This document shows positions 8,050 through 17,216 of a stretch of 64,000 nucleotides of DNA, piece after piece; the stretch's first letter is position 1; every line of letters begins with the position of its first letter. Made by a program: the position numbers and the translations under genes. The notes under the pieces are model-generated. The model saw only the letters and a program-made list of their open reading frames with translations. It did not search any database and had not been told where the DNA came from. The stretch lies in NCBI RefSeq assembly GCF_000702665.1, contig NZ_JNJA01000008.1, positions 153,498 to 217,497 on the forward strand, read 5' to 3'. Source of the stretch: Solidesulfovibrio alcoholivorans DSM 5433. Its GTDB lineage: Bacteria > Desulfobacterota > Desulfovibrionia > Desulfovibrionales > Desulfovibrionaceae.

Positions 8050-10005
8050 CTACTTCTTGCGTTTGAACATCTTTTCCATTTCGCGAATCGAAAAGCGCAC
8101 CGTCACCGGCCGGCCGTGCGGGCAGTAGTCGCGTTCCGGGGCCCTCGCCCACTGGGCGAGAAGCGCCACGGCCTCGTCGTCGGCCAAGCGCGTTCCCGCC
8201 TTGACCGCGGTCTTGCAGCTCATGAGGATCCAGAGGTCCTGCAAGGACTTCGATTGCCCGGACAGGGCGGCGGAGAGGTATTCCCGCGCCTGGCCGAGGG
8301 TGAGCCCGGGGGGCGCGCCGGTGATGGCGACGACGCCCGGGCGGGGCGTTTCCAGAACGAAGCCGACGGCGCGCAGTTCGTTGTGCAGCTCGCGCAGCCT
8401 GGCCTGCTCGCTCGGATGCAGCGACGTCTCGACCGGAATGCCCACCGGCCGGCTGTCGCCGCGCGAGCCCGAGGCCTCCATGGCCGCGTAGATGACGCGT
8501 TCGTGGGCGGCGTGCTGGTCCACGAGCACGAGTTCGCGGCCGAGATCCACGAGCAGGTAGGTGTCGGCGAACTGGCCGAGGTAGCGCAGTCCCGGCGGCA
8601 GGACGGGTTCGATCTCCTCGGGTGCGCGGGCGCGCAGGGGCTCGGGCGCGCGGGCGAAGGCGGGTTCGGGCGCTTCCTCCGCTTCGGGCGTTTCGGCGCG
8701 CGCGTGGCGCTCCACGGCCGGGGGGGCGAAATGGCGCACCGGCGCGGGCTGGCCCTGGCGGCGGTTGTCGGCCGCGGCGCGGGCCGGCGTCGGGGCCGGC
8801 GCTTGCGGGCGCAGCGTATACGCCGGCGGGGCTTCGCGCACGGCCTCGCCCATGGGCACGGTCTGCGTCGGCGTCGGCGCGTCGACGCGCACGAGTTCGT
8901 CCAGGAAATCGCGGCGGGCGGGGAATTTCGGCGGCTCGCCGTCCGTTTTCACCCACGGTTCGGGTGCGGGCACGGTGCGCAGTACGAGCGCCTTGTCCAG
9001 GGCCTGGCCCACGGCGCGGCGCAGGTTGACGAATACGGCCTGCTCGTCGCGAAAGCGCACCTCGGTCTTGGCCGGGTGCACGTTGACGTCCACGTCCTCG
9101 GCGGGAATCTCCAGGAAGATGACGCATTGCGGGTATTCCCGCGCGAGCAGCCGGCCCTTGTAGGCCTCGCGCACGGCGGACAGCAGCACCCGGTCGAGCA
9201 CGGCGCGACCGTTGACGTAGAAAAGCATGCGGTCGGCCCGCGCCTGGGCCTTGAGCGGCTTGCCGAGGACACCGTGGATGCGGATGGGGCCGAGCGCGTA
9301 TTCCATCTCGAACAGGTCGTCGGTCACGGCCGGCGGCCACATGCCGCCGAGCCGCGCGGTCAGGTTCTGGCCCGCCGGGAAGCGCAGCGTCGTGCGCCCG
9401 CCCACGGACAGCTTGAGCGCCACGTCCAGGCGCGCAAGCGCCGCGCGGCAGAAAAGCTCCGTGGCCCGCTTGGTCTCCACGGCCTCGGATTTGAGGAATT
9501 TGAGCCGCGCCGGCACCGCGGCGAAAAGGTCGCGCACCTCGATGCGCGTGCCGCGCGGCATGGCCGCCGGGCCGCGCTCGGCGATGCGGCCGTTTTCCAC
9601 GCGCAAGAACGCGCCCTCGTCAAAGGCCTCGTGGCGCGAGGTGATGACGCAGGTCGATACCGAGGCGATGCTCGGCAGGGCCTCGCCGCGAAAACCGAAG
9701 CTCTCGATGCCCGACAGTTCGTCCATGGAGGCGATCTTGCTCGTGGCGTGGCGCGTGACGGCCAGCGGCAGCTCCTCGGGCGTCATGCCCCAGCCGTCGT
9801 CGGCGACGGTGAGCAGCGTCCGGCCGCCGCCTTCGATGGAGACCTCGACCCGCGTGGACCCGGCGTCGAGGCTGTTTTCCACGAGTTCCTTGAGCACGCT
9901 CGCCGGCCGTTCGACCACTTCGCCGGCGGCGATCTGGTTTTGCAGTTCCGGCGGCAGGACACGGATGGTGCGATGCTTGATGGCGCGAGTCATATTCCCG
10001 AGCAT
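8050..10005 (-). CDS. mutL: DNA mismatch repair protein MutL
   Basis: MutL is the ATPase that couples MutS mismatch recognition to strand incision. The 651-residue protein has the GHKL ATPase motifs in order (KELVENSLDAG, ADDGWGM, TRHATSKI, SFGFRGEALPSI), the NVHPAKTEVRF block closing the N-terminal domain, a Pro/Ala/Arg-rich linker (about residues 340-450) and a C-terminal dimerisation domain. The endonuclease-type motif is present but incomplete: DQHAAHERVIYA, where the final Glu of DQHA(X)2E(X)4E is Ala; CPHGRP is intact. ATG 10005 is chosen for its GGAG site seven bases upstream; ATG 9993 (MTRAIKH) is the alternative. Confidence 0.94.
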   Translation of the reverse strand: MLGNMTRAIKHRTIRVLPPELQNQIAAGEVVERPASVLKELVENSLDAGSTRVEVSIEGGGRTLLTVADDGWGMTPEELPLAVTRHATSKIASMDELSGIESFGFRGEALPSIASVSTCVITSRHEAFDEGAFLRVENGRIAERGPAAMPRGTRIEVRDLFAAVPARLKFLKSEAVETKRATELFCRAALARLDVALKLSVGGRTTLRFPAGQNLTARLGGMWPPAVTDDLFEMEYALGPIRIHGVLGKPLKAQARADRMLFYVNGRAVLDRVLLSAVREAYKGRLLAREYPQCVIFLEIPAEDVDVNVHPAKTEVRFRDEQAVFVNLRRAVGQALDKALVLRTVPAPEPWVKTDGEPPKFPARRDFLDELVRVDAPTPTQTVPMGEAVREAPPAYTLRPQAPAPTPARAAADNRRQGQPAPVRHFAPPAVERHARAETPEAEEAPEPAFARAPEPLRARAPEEIEPVLPPGLRYLGQFADTYLLVDLGRELVLVDQHAAHERVIYAAMEASGSRGDSRPVGIPVETSLHPSEQARLRELHNELRAVGFVLETPRPGVVAITGAPPGLTLGQAREYLSAALSGQSKSLQDLWILMSCKTAVKAGTRLADDEAVALLAQWARAPERDYCPHGRPVTVRFSIREMEKMFKRKK

Positions 10006-10104
10006 ACGCCAACTCCAAAACGGACGCCAGCAGGCCCAAGCGGCTGGAAAAGCGGACCCGGGAGGCGTAGGGATTCCCAGCGGCACAATCCAAGGAGGCC
10101 CGTC

Positions 10105-11226
10105 ATGCCCATTGCCCACAACTACCTGCGCACCCGGGTGCGCCTGTCCCATATCGTCGCCAACTACGAACTGCTGCGCGGTTTCGGCGGCCACGTCCTG
10201 GCCGTGGTCAAGGCCGACGCCTACGGGCACGGCCTGGTCGAAACGGCCGCGGCCCTGGAGGCGGCCGGCTGCGACGCCTTCGCCATCGGCTCCGTGGCCG
10301 AGGGCGCGGCGCTTCGCGACGCCGGCTCGCGCGGGGCGATCGTTTCCCTGCTCGGCCCGGTCCTGCCCGAGGACGACGTCCTGGCGCTTGAAAAGGACGT
10401 GGTGCCGTTCATTCACGATTTCGACCAGCTCGACCGCCTGGCCAGGGCGGCGGCCAAGGCCGGCAGGAAGGCCAGGGTGGCGCTCAAGTTCGACACGGGC
10501 ATGGCGCGGCTGGGGTTCACCGAAAAGGACGTGCCGCATCTGCTGGCGCACCTCGGCGAACGGCCCGCCATCGAACCGGTCATGGTCAGCTCGCACCTGG
10601 CCACGGCCGACGACCCCACGGCCTTCGACTACGTGAGCGCGCAAGGCGGCCGCTTCGCGCGCATCTGCCAGGCGCTGCGCCACGGCGGGCTCACCTTCGA
10701 GGCCTCGCTTTGCAACAGCGCCGGCATCCTGGCCCATGCCGGGGAGTTCGGCTTCGACGCCCGCCGTGCCGGCATCGCGCTCTACGGCGTCAACCCCTTC
10801 CAGGGCACGGACCGCGAACAGCTGGGCGTTGGCCTGCTGCCGGCGATGGAAACCACGACTCGCATCGTCTCGGTCCACGACCTGCCGCGCGGGGCCTCCA
10901 TCAGCTACGGCCGGACGTTCATCGCCGAGCGCGACATGCGCGTGGCCATCGTGGCGGCGGGCTATGCCGACGCCTACAGCCGGGGGCTGTCCAACAAGGG
11001 CTTCATGTGCCTTTCGGGCCGGCGCGTGCCGATCCTCGGCCGGGTGTGCATGCAGTTGACCGCCGTGGACGTTTCGGGACTCGAACCCGCGCCCGGCGAC
11101 GTGATCCACCTGCTCGGCGGCGACGGCCCCGGTGCGGTGACCGCCGCCGACCTCGCTCTGTGGTGGGAGACCATCCCCTACGAGGTGTTCTGCCTGTTCG
11201 GGCTCAATCCCCGCGAATTCTGCTGA
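10105..11226 (+). CDS. alr: Alanine racemase
   Basis: This is the PLP enzyme making D-alanine for peptidoglycan. The 373-residue protein carries the PLP-lysine motif AVVKADAYGHG, the KFDTGMARLGF block, SLCNSAGIL, RAGIALYG, the catalytic Tyr region ISYGRTFIAE, and GRVCMQLTAVDV. A strong AAGGAGG (10092-10098) six bases before the ATG sets the start. It is divergent from mutL with 99 bases between the start codons and is followed directly by an intrinsic terminator, so it is probably a single-gene transcript. Confidence 0.96.
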   Translation: MPIAHNYLRTRVRLSHIVANYELLRGFGGHVLAVVKADAYGHGLVETAAALEAAGCDAFAIGSVAEGAALRDAGSRGAIVSLLGPVLPEDDVLALEKDVVPFIHDFDQLDRLARAAAKAGRKARVALKFDTGMARLGFTEKDVPHLLAHLGERPAIEPVMVSSHLATADDPTAFDYVSAQGGRFARICQALRHGGLTFEASLCNSAGILAHAGEFGFDARRAGIALYGVNPFQGTDREQLGVGLLPAMETTTRIVSVHDLPRGASISYGRTFIAERDMRVAIVAAGYADAYSRGLSNKGFMCLSGRRVPILGRVCMQLTAVDVSGLEPAPGDVIHLLGGDGPGAVTAADLALWWETIPYEVFCLFGLNPREFC

Positions 11227-11235
11227 ATGTTTCGT

Positions 11236-11269
11236 GTCCGGCGCAGCCGCCGGACTCTTTCTTTATTTT
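11236..11269 (+). terminator. Intrinsic terminator of alr
   Basis: An eight-base perfect stem, GTCCGGCG (11236-11243) and CGCCGGAC (11248-11255), closes a CAGC loop and is followed by a T-rich run (TCTTTCTTTATTTT). It begins ten bases after the alr stop. Confidence 0.85.
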
Positions 11270-11415
11270 GGACTAAAAAAGTAGGGTTTATCCCTGGTCA
11301 CGGCGTTGTGGCGGCCTTATGTAACGCGCAAGGTCCGGCTCTCGCCGACCGGATGTCTCCAGGACGGCGTACCGGCGCATCTCGTATGAGACGCTTTGCC
11401 AGAGGAGAACACACC

Positions 11416-12834
11416 ATGGAAACAGCCCGCAATGCCGATCGCGCCATTCGCGGCATGTTTTTCGACCTCATAGACGATCCCTGGAAATACGCGGACAAGG
11501 AGCGCGAGGCGGCCCGATTCCTTCCGGACGGCCTCCTTGTCGTCGCGGGCGGGAGAATCGTCGATTTCGGCCCCTATGACATCGTCGCGCCGCGCCATCC
11601 CGGCGTTCAAACCGTGCATCTCGAAAACCGGCTCATTGTGCCGGGATTTATCGACGGCCATATCCACTTCCCCCAGGTGCGCGTGCTCGGCGCGTACGGC
11701 AACCAGTTGCTGGACTGGTTGCAGAAGTGGATTTTTCCCGAGGAGCTCAAGTACAGCGACCGCGGCTACGCCCGCGAGGCGGCGGGGAAGTTCTTCGACG
11801 CCCTGCTTGCCGCCGGCACCACGACCTGCCAGGCGTTCACCACCAGCAGCCCCGTTTCCACCGAGGAGTTTTTCGAGGAGGCGACGCGGCGCAACATGCG
11901 CGTGATCTCGGGCTTAACCGGCGTGGACCGCTTCGCGCCCAAGGAATTCCTCATTTCCCCGGACGACTTCTACCGCGAGTCCAAGCGGCTCATCGAACGC
12001 TACCACCGCAAGGGCCGCAACCTCTACGCCATCACGCCACGCTTCGCCGTGGGTTGCACCGGCGAGATGATGGACCGCTGCCGCCAGCTCAAGGAGGAGC
12101 ATCCCGACTGCTGGGTCAACACCCATATCTCGGAAAACCCCTCGGAAGTGCGCACGGCCAAGGAGCATTTTCCGGACTGCTCGGACTACACGCAGGTGCA
12201 TGAAAGCCACGGTCTGCTCGGCCCCAAGTTCACGGCCGGGCACGGTATCTGGCTTTCCAATGACGAGATGCGGCGGTTTTCCAAGGCCGGCGCGGCCGTG
12301 GCCTTCTGTCCGCTGTCCAACCTGTTTCTCGGCAGCGGCCTGTTCCGCCTGGGTCGGGCCAAGGACCCCGAGCATCCGGTGCGTCTGACGCTCGGCAGCG
12401 ACATGGGCGGCGGCAACGCCTTCTCCCTCGTGCGCGTGATGGAGGAAGCCGACAAGGTCGGCATGTGCAACAACACCATGCTCGACGGCTCCGTCGATCC
12501 GCGCGCCCAGGACCTGGCCGAGGCCGACCGCAACAAGCTCTCGCCTTACCGCGCCTACTACATGGCGACCCTCGGCGGCGCGCACGCCCTGTACCTCGAC
12601 GATCTCCTCGGCAATTTCGAGCCGGGCAAGGAGGCCGATTTCGTGGCGCTGGACTGGAACGCCGGCCAGGCGGCCATGGCCTGGCATCAGTCCCTGGCCG
12701 CGGGCGAATCCGGGCCGCGCACCATCGACGAGGCGGCCCAGCTGCTTTTCGCCGTCATGGCCGTGGGCGACGACCGCAACGTGGACGAGACCTGGATCGC
12801 CGGCGAACGCGTCTACAAGAAGGCGAAGGTCTGA
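11416..12834 (+). CDS. guaD: Guanine deaminase
   Basis: This enzyme deaminates guanine to xanthine in purine salvage or degradation. The 472-residue amidohydrolase shows the signature PGFIDGHIHFPQ (metal-binding HxH), TTTCQAF, the substrate/metal His in VNTHISENPSE, GHGIWLS, and the metal Asp in LTLGSDMGGG, ending with the beta-sandwich segment NFEPGKEADFVALDW. ATG 11416 follows AGAGGAGAA. The 190 bases upstream hold the alr terminator and a small dyad TCTC-GTAT-GAGA but no clear promoter. Confidence 0.92.
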   Translation: METARNADRAIRGMFFDLIDDPWKYADKEREAARFLPDGLLVVAGGRIVDFGPYDIVAPRHPGVQTVHLENRLIVPGFIDGHIHFPQVRVLGAYGNQLLDWLQKWIFPEELKYSDRGYAREAAGKFFDALLAAGTTTCQAFTTSSPVSTEEFFEEATRRNMRVISGLTGVDRFAPKEFLISPDDFYRESKRLIERYHRKGRNLYAITPRFAVGCTGEMMDRCRQLKEEHPDCWVNTHISENPSEVRTAKEHFPDCSDYTQVHESHGLLGPKFTAGHGIWLSNDEMRRFSKAGAAVAFCPLSNLFLGSGLFRLGRAKDPEHPVRLTLGSDMGGGNAFSLVRVMEEADKVGMCNNTMLDGSVDPRAQDLAEADRNKLSPYRAYYMATLGGAHALYLDDLLGNFEPGKEADFVALDWNAGQAAMAWHQSLAAGESGPRTIDEAAQLLFAVMAVGDDRNVDETWIAGERVYKKAKV

Positions 12835-12922
12835 GGCGCGGGGCGGAGGACGCCTTGTGCGGCCACGCCGATGCCGCCGGGGCGTCCCCGCCGGCATCGG
12901 CGGGCAGTGCAAGGAGGCGGCC

Positions 12923-13570
12923 ATGGAAGTGCGCATCGCACGGGCTTCGGCCGTGGTGTCCCAGCGGGTGCCGCCGGAGCGCGAAGAGTGGTTTCTGGCC
13001 TGGCAGCGGGGCGTCTCGGCCGCGGCCGAGACGTTTGCGGGCTTTCGCGGCACGGACGTCTTTCCGCCGGCGGCCGGGTCGGGGGAGTTGTGGATCACGG
13101 TGATCCATTTCGATACGCCGGACCAGCTCGAGGCCTGGCTCGCCTCGCCGGTGCGGGCGCAGTGGGTGGAAAAGCTGCGGGAGCGCATCGGCGATTTCGA
13201 GCTGGCGTCGTTTTCCCGGGGATTCGGGCCGTGGTTTTCCTGCCTGCGCGAGGGGACCGACCATGCCGCGCCGCCGGGCTGGAAGATGGCGCTTGTCGTA
13301 CTGCTCGGGCTCTATCCCACAGTCATGTGCCTGACGCTTTTCCCGGGGCCGTTTCTTTCGCCGCTTGGCCTCGCCGTCTCGATGCTCCTTGGCAACGCCA
13401 TGAGCATCGGCATCCTGCAATGGGGCGTGATGCCGCTTCTTAACGTCGGCTTCGGCCGCTGGCTCACGACCTCCGGGCCGGCCGGGCGCCGCACGACCGT
13501 TTGGGGCGTTGCGGTCATCGCCGCGCTGCTTGGCGGGCTGGTGCTCTTTTTTCGGGCGGTTGCGGGATAG
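12923..13570 (+). CDS. ABM-type (antibiotic biosynthesis monooxygenase-like) domain fused to a membrane anchor
   Basis: The first ~110 of 215 residues fit an ABM-like ferredoxin fold (VPPEREEWFLAWQRGV, then FPPAAGSGELWITVIHFD and LEAWLASPVRAQWVEKL). The second half has three hydrophobic segments (about residues 120-143, 150-175 and 190-213), so the enzyme-like domain is tethered to the inner membrane. ABM domains act on quinones, haem or small aromatic substrates; no substrate can be named here. AAGGAGG lies five bases before the ATG. It follows guaD by 88 bases on the same strand and converges on the sigma54 regulator. Confidence 0.7.
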   Translation: MEVRIARASAVVSQRVPPEREEWFLAWQRGVSAAAETFAGFRGTDVFPPAAGSGELWITVIHFDTPDQLEAWLASPVRAQWVEKLRERIGDFELASFSRGFGPWFSCLREGTDHAAPPGWKMALVVLLGLYPTVMCLTLFPGPFLSPLGLAVSMLLGNAMSIGILQWGVMPLLNVGFGRWLTTSGPAGRRTTVWGVAVIAALLGGLVLFFRAVAG

Positions 13571-13591
13571 GGCATCCCGCCCCGGCGGGGC

Positions 13592-15010
13592 TCACGCCCG
13601 CGTCGGAATGCCGTGGATGCGCAGGTAGCGGTAGAGGCTTTGCTTGCCCAGTTCCGACAGCTCGCAGGCCTTGTGGATGTCGCCGCCGGTCTGCTGCATG
13701 AGGGCCTTGAAATAGCGGAATTCGGTGTCCTTCTTGTAGGCGTCGAAGGGGGTGAGGGGCATTTCCGCGGCGGCGGTGGCCTGCTCCGCGCCCTGCGCCG
13801 GCTCGACGTCCTGGCTGTGGCCGTTTTCCTGGCGCTTGCCGCTCATGATGCGGATGCGCACTTCGGGCGGCAGGTGCTTGGGATACAGCGTCGGCTCGAA
13901 CTGGGCGCGCACGATGATGTTTTCCATGAGGTTGACCAGTTCGCGCACGTTGCCCGGCCAGTCGTACTCCTGCAGGCTGTCCAGGAACTCCGGGGAGAAG
14001 CCCTTGAGCGGCACCTTGTACTTCTTGCAGTAGGCGTTCATGTAGTGGATGGCCAGCTCGCGGATGTCCTCGCCGCGTTCGCGCAGCGGCGGGATGTGGA
14101 TGTGCATGGTGCGCAGGCGGAAAAGCAGGTCGTTGCGGAAATCGCCGACCGCGACCAGGGCTTCGAGGTCCTTGTTGGTGGCGGCAACGAGCCTAAAATC
14201 GCTCGTTTCTTCCTCCTTGGCCCCGACCGGGCGGAAGCGGCGTTCCTGGAGCACGCGCAGGAAGGCCTTTTGCTGGGAAAAGGGCAGCTCGCCCACTTCG
14301 TCGAGAAAGAGGGTGCCCTTATCCGCCTGCTTGATGAGCCCTTCCTGTTTCTTCTCCGCGCCCGTGAACGCCCCCTTGGCGTGGCCGAAGAGCACCGATT
14401 CGATGAGCGTTTCCGTGAGGCTCGAGCAGTCCACCACGACGAAGGGGCCTTCGGCCCGGTCGCTGTTGTCGTGGATGGCGCGGGCGAAGAGTTCCTTGCC
14501 CGTGCCGGTCTCGCCGGTGATGAGCGTGTTGGCGTCGGCGTTGGCGGCCTGCGCCACGAGGTCGAGGCAGCTGGCCACGCGCTGGCTGTTGCCGATGATG
14601 CCTTCGCGCTTTAAGGCGACCGCCGGCGGACGGTTGGCGAACTTTTCCTTGCGGTATTGCAGGGCGCGAATGAGCGGCAGGGTCATGGTCTCGGCCGTGG
14701 CCGGCTTTTCGATGTAGTCCCAGGCGCCGTTTTTGATGGCCAGTTCCGCGCCGTTAGGGTAGCTCGCTCCCGTGAAGATGATGACTTCCGGGGCCTTGTC
14801 GCGCTCGATGATCTTGGGGATGGAGAGGAGGCCGTTGCCGTCGGGCAGGTCCACGTCGAGGTAGACGACGTCGTAGACGTCGTTGTCAAGGGCCTCGAGC
14901 CCCTTGGTCAGGCTCGGGCGCGTCTCGACCTCGTGCCCCATGCCTTCGATGACCAGCCTGCACACCTCGCGGATGTGGGTGTCGTCGTCGATCACCAGAA
15001 TCTTCGCCAT
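13592..15010 (-). CDS. Sigma54-dependent response regulator (NtrC family)
   Basis: The 472-residue protein has a receiver domain (acidic pocket IDDD, phosphoacceptor Asp52 in YLDVDLPDGNG, Lys in IEKPAT), an AAA+ domain with Walker A GETGTGKE, canonical GAFTGA sigma54-contact loop (AKGAFTGAEKK), Walker B FLDEVGEL and R-finger region, and a Fis-type helix-turn-helix at the C-terminus (GDIHKACELSELGKQSLYRYL). It is therefore a complete activator of sigma54 promoters. GGGAGGCGAG precedes the ATG. No kinase is adjacent, so it is an orphan regulator in this window; targets are unknown. Confidence 0.92.
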   Translation of the reverse strand: MAKILVIDDDTHIREVCRLVIEGMGHEVETRPSLTKGLEALDNDVYDVVYLDVDLPDGNGLLSIPKIIERDKAPEVIIFTGASYPNGAELAIKNGAWDYIEKPATAETMTLPLIRALQYRKEKFANRPPAVALKREGIIGNSQRVASCLDLVAQAANADANTLITGETGTGKELFARAIHDNSDRAEGPFVVVDCSSLTETLIESVLFGHAKGAFTGAEKKQEGLIKQADKGTLFLDEVGELPFSQQKAFLRVLQERRFRPVGAKEEETSDFRLVAATNKDLEALVAVGDFRNDLLFRLRTMHIHIPPLRERGEDIRELAIHYMNAYCKKYKVPLKGFSPEFLDSLQEYDWPGNVRELVNLMENIIVRAQFEPTLYPKHLPPEVRIRIMSGKRQENGHSQDVEPAQGAEQATAAAEMPLTPFDAYKKDTEFRYFKALMQQTGGDIHKACELSELGKQSLYRYLRIHGIPTRA

Positions 15011-15139
15011 CTCGCCTCCCTTGTGTCCCCCGACACACGGGAATGTGTAAGGGGAAGCGCCGTTTTTGTCGAGACGCGGCGGCCACGGCGTTTGACGCCC
15101 GCCGGGGGGATTCGTAAAGTCGCGCCAAGGAGGGCGGAT

Positions 15140-15577
15140 ATGCCCGAGGAAACGACCGCGCCGCGCAAGCGCCCCATCCTGGTATGGATTATCTTCCTGT
15201 TCTACCTCGTCAGCTCCGTGCAGGTGATCGTGGGCCTTTTTTTCGTCACGGCCGGCGGCGTGGAGATGGCCCCGGAGCAGCAGGCGTATCTGGCCAAGTT
15301 CACGGTCATGGACCGGGTGATCGGTTACATCAACGCGGGCCTCACGCTCGTGGGGGTGACGCTGCTTTTTTCGCTGCGCAAACAAGCGGTGAGCGTGTTG
15401 GCCGCGGCGTTCGCCTGCAACCTCTTTTCCACGGCCGTAGTCTGGGTGAGGACCGACCCGGCCTCGGTGATCTCCCCGACGGGGCTGACCGCCCAGGCCG
15501 TGGGCATCGCCATCTTCGGCGCGGTGGTCTATTACGCCTGGCGGCTGGGCAAGCGGGGCATGCTGCCCAGGCGTTGA
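15140..15577 (+). CDS. Small four-helix membrane protein, function unknown
   Basis: This 145-residue protein is not recognised. It has four hydrophobic segments at about residues 12-36, 58-78, 82-103 and 116-137, with a positively charged, Pro-containing N-terminus (TTAPRKRPIL) and a basic C-terminus (LGKRGMLPRR), consistent with both ends in the cytoplasm. AAGGAGG (15127-15133) lies six bases before the ATG. It is divergent from the sigma54 regulator (130 bases between starts), so that regulator is a possible but unproven controller. Confidence 0.75.
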   Translation: MPEETTAPRKRPILVWIIFLFYLVSSVQVIVGLFFVTAGGVEMAPEQQAYLAKFTVMDRVIGYINAGLTLVGVTLLFSLRKQAVSVLAAAFACNLFSTAVVWVRTDPASVISPTGLTAQAVGIAIFGAVVYYAWRLGKRGMLPRR

Positions 15578-15631
15578 GCGCCATTTGGTTGGCTCGGAAA
15601 GCTCCTGGCGGAAGGCGTGTAAGGACACTGC

Positions 15632-16345
15632 ATGAAAGAGAAGCCTGGAACATTTAGTGCGGCAAGACATTTTGATGAAAGCCTTGCCGCAAAATACGAC
15701 CGCAGGATTCGATTGTTTTGTCCAAGCTATGACGCCTTGCACCAAATGATCATTCCCTGGTTGCAGGACTTGCCGGCCAAGGCTGACGTGCTTTCTGCCG
15801 GAGCCGGGACAGGGGCTGAAATCATCACGCTCGGCGCGAGCTTTCCCTTTTGGCGTTTTGTCGCCGTGGATGTTTCGTCTGATATGATCCGGGCATGCCA
15901 AGCGAGGGCAACGGACGCCGGCATGGCGGAGCGGGTCGCCTATTTCAATGGCCGCTTGCAGGATTATAAACCGGCGGCGGCTTTTGATGCGGCTTCATCC
16001 ATCTTCGTTTCCCACTTTCTGAAGGAGAGAGATGTCAAGCGTGCCTATTTCAAATCCATATCGGAGAACCTGAAAGTTGGTGGGGTGCTTGTTCTCGCCG
16101 ATCTCTTCGGCGACAAGGCTTCTCCGGAATTCATGGCGTTACTGGATGCGTGGTTACGATCCTATGCATTGCATGGGGTATCCGATGAAGAGTTGATTCG
16201 GGACCGCATGCATATCGAGAGGGATGTGGATTTCGTTCCGGAAAGCGAGTTGACGGCTCTCTTGTGCGACGCGGGGTTCTCAACTCCGTTACGGTTTTAT
16301 CAAACGTATTTGTTCGGCGGCTGGATTGCCAGGCGTGTCGTTTGA
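15632..16345 (+). CDS. Class I SAM-dependent methyltransferase
   Basis: The 237-residue protein has a Rossmann methyltransferase core: motif I VLSAGAGTGAEI, an acidic end of strand 2 (FVAVDVSSDM), and post-I/II blocks (AAFDAASSIFVSHF, LKVGGVLVLADLF). The substrate is unknown. Codon use is visibly less GC-biased than in the neighbours, which suggests a more recent acquisition. It converges on bioC with 34 bases between the stops and is not part of the biotin operon, although bioC is also a methyltransferase. Confidence 0.8.
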   Translation: MKEKPGTFSAARHFDESLAAKYDRRIRLFCPSYDALHQMIIPWLQDLPAKADVLSAGAGTGAEIITLGASFPFWRFVAVDVSSDMIRACQARATDAGMAERVAYFNGRLQDYKPAAAFDAASSIFVSHFLKERDVKRAYFKSISENLKVGGVLVLADLFGDKASPEFMALLDAWLRSYALHGVSDEELIRDRMHIERDVDFVPESELTALLCDAGFSTPLRFYQTYLFGGWIARRVV

Positions 16346-16379
16346 ACTTGATATGTTGTCTTGCCGTAGAAAGGCGTCG

Positions 16380-17216
16380 TCATTTATTCCCCTTGGGCAG
16401 GCAAAGGGCTGCTTGTGGCGATTGTGGCTCCTGCCGCGCTTGCCGGGGCATCTCGGAGCGCTTCGATCCGTCCGACGATAGTAATGCCACGGCGTACGTC
16501 GTTTCGATCATGCCGTTCCCGGCGCGAAAACGCTCTTCATAATACCGTACGAAGTTCCGGTACCGCGCGGGGCTGGCCACTTTCTTGCCGGGCGTGTGCG
16601 TGACTCCCGCGCCTTGCAGGCTGCGCAGCATCGCGCCGACGCTCTCGTGCGCGACGATGTGCGTCTCCTCGCTGACCGTCGCCGCAACGCCCGGCAGATT
16701 CGCGAACAGTTCCCGGTAAAACGCCGCCGGCCGCATGGGGTAGACCGAGCCGAAGCCCGTGGCCTGCGACGCTGCGGCAAGCTCCCACAGCGTTCCTTCC
16801 ACATACAGCGCGATGGCGAAGCCGCCGCCCGGGCGCAACAGCCGCAGGTTCGCCGCGATGGACGCGGCCGGATCGGCGTACCAGTGCATGGCCGAGGCCG
16901 AGCAGAGAAAGTCGAACGTGGCCGGGTGAAACGGCGGCCGTTCGCCGTCGGCCGCGACCTTGCGCGCGCCGGGCATGGCCGCGTGCGCGAGCATCCCGGG
17001 CGCGAGGTCGAGCGCCACATAGACGCCGCCCTGGCAACGCGGCGCGATTTCGCGCGTGAGCAGGCCGCTGCCGGCCCCGATCTCCAGCACGTTGCCGTGG
17101 ATTTCGGACGGACACAGCGCGGCCAGCCGCGCGGCGACACGTTTTTGCACCTGGGCCGCGTGTTCGTACGTGGCCCCGGCCCGGTCGAAACGCCGGCGGA
17201 TGGATGCCTGATTCAA
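16380..17216 (-). CDS. bioC: Malonyl-ACP O-methyltransferase BioC (TTG start)
   Basis: BioC methylates the free carboxyl of malonyl-ACP so that fatty-acid synthase can build the pimeloyl chain. The 278-residue protein begins NQASIRRRFDRAGATYEHAAQVQ, which matches the BioC N-terminus, and has motif I LEIGAGSGLLTREI, YVALDLAPGM and SASAMHWYAD. The likely start is TTG at 17216, overlapping the TGA of the hydrolase gene as TTGA; no ATG fits the N-terminus. This is translational coupling within bioF-hydrolase-bioC. The last ~25 residues are polar and not family-like. Confidence 0.85.
   Translation of the reverse strand: MNQASIRRRFDRAGATYEHAAQVQKRVAARLAALCPSEIHGNVLEIGAGSGLLTREIAPRCQGGVYVALDLAPGMLAHAAMPGARKVAADGERPPFHPATFDFLCSASAMHWYADPAASIAANLRLLRPGGGFAIALYVEGTLWELAAASQATGFGSVYPMRPAAFYRELFANLPGVAATVSEETHIVAHESVGAMLRSLQGAGVTHTPGKKVASPARYRNFVRYYEERFRAGNGMIETTYAVALLSSDGSKRSEMPRQARQEPQSPQAALCLPKGNK

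Noticed and set aside
10006..11109. Upstream extension of the mutL frame to 11109
   Set aside because: The extension is antisense to alr and has no MutL similarity; MutL homology begins at MTRAIKH.
7867..11226. Long plus-strand frame of more than 1100 codons ending with alr
   Set aside because: Only the alr part (from 10105, with a strong ribosome site) is family-like; the rest is the shadow of mutL.
11285..11310. Sigma54 (-24/-12) promoter before guaD
   Set aside because: A GG-N10 spacing is met but the -12 GC element reads GT, so the match is too weak.
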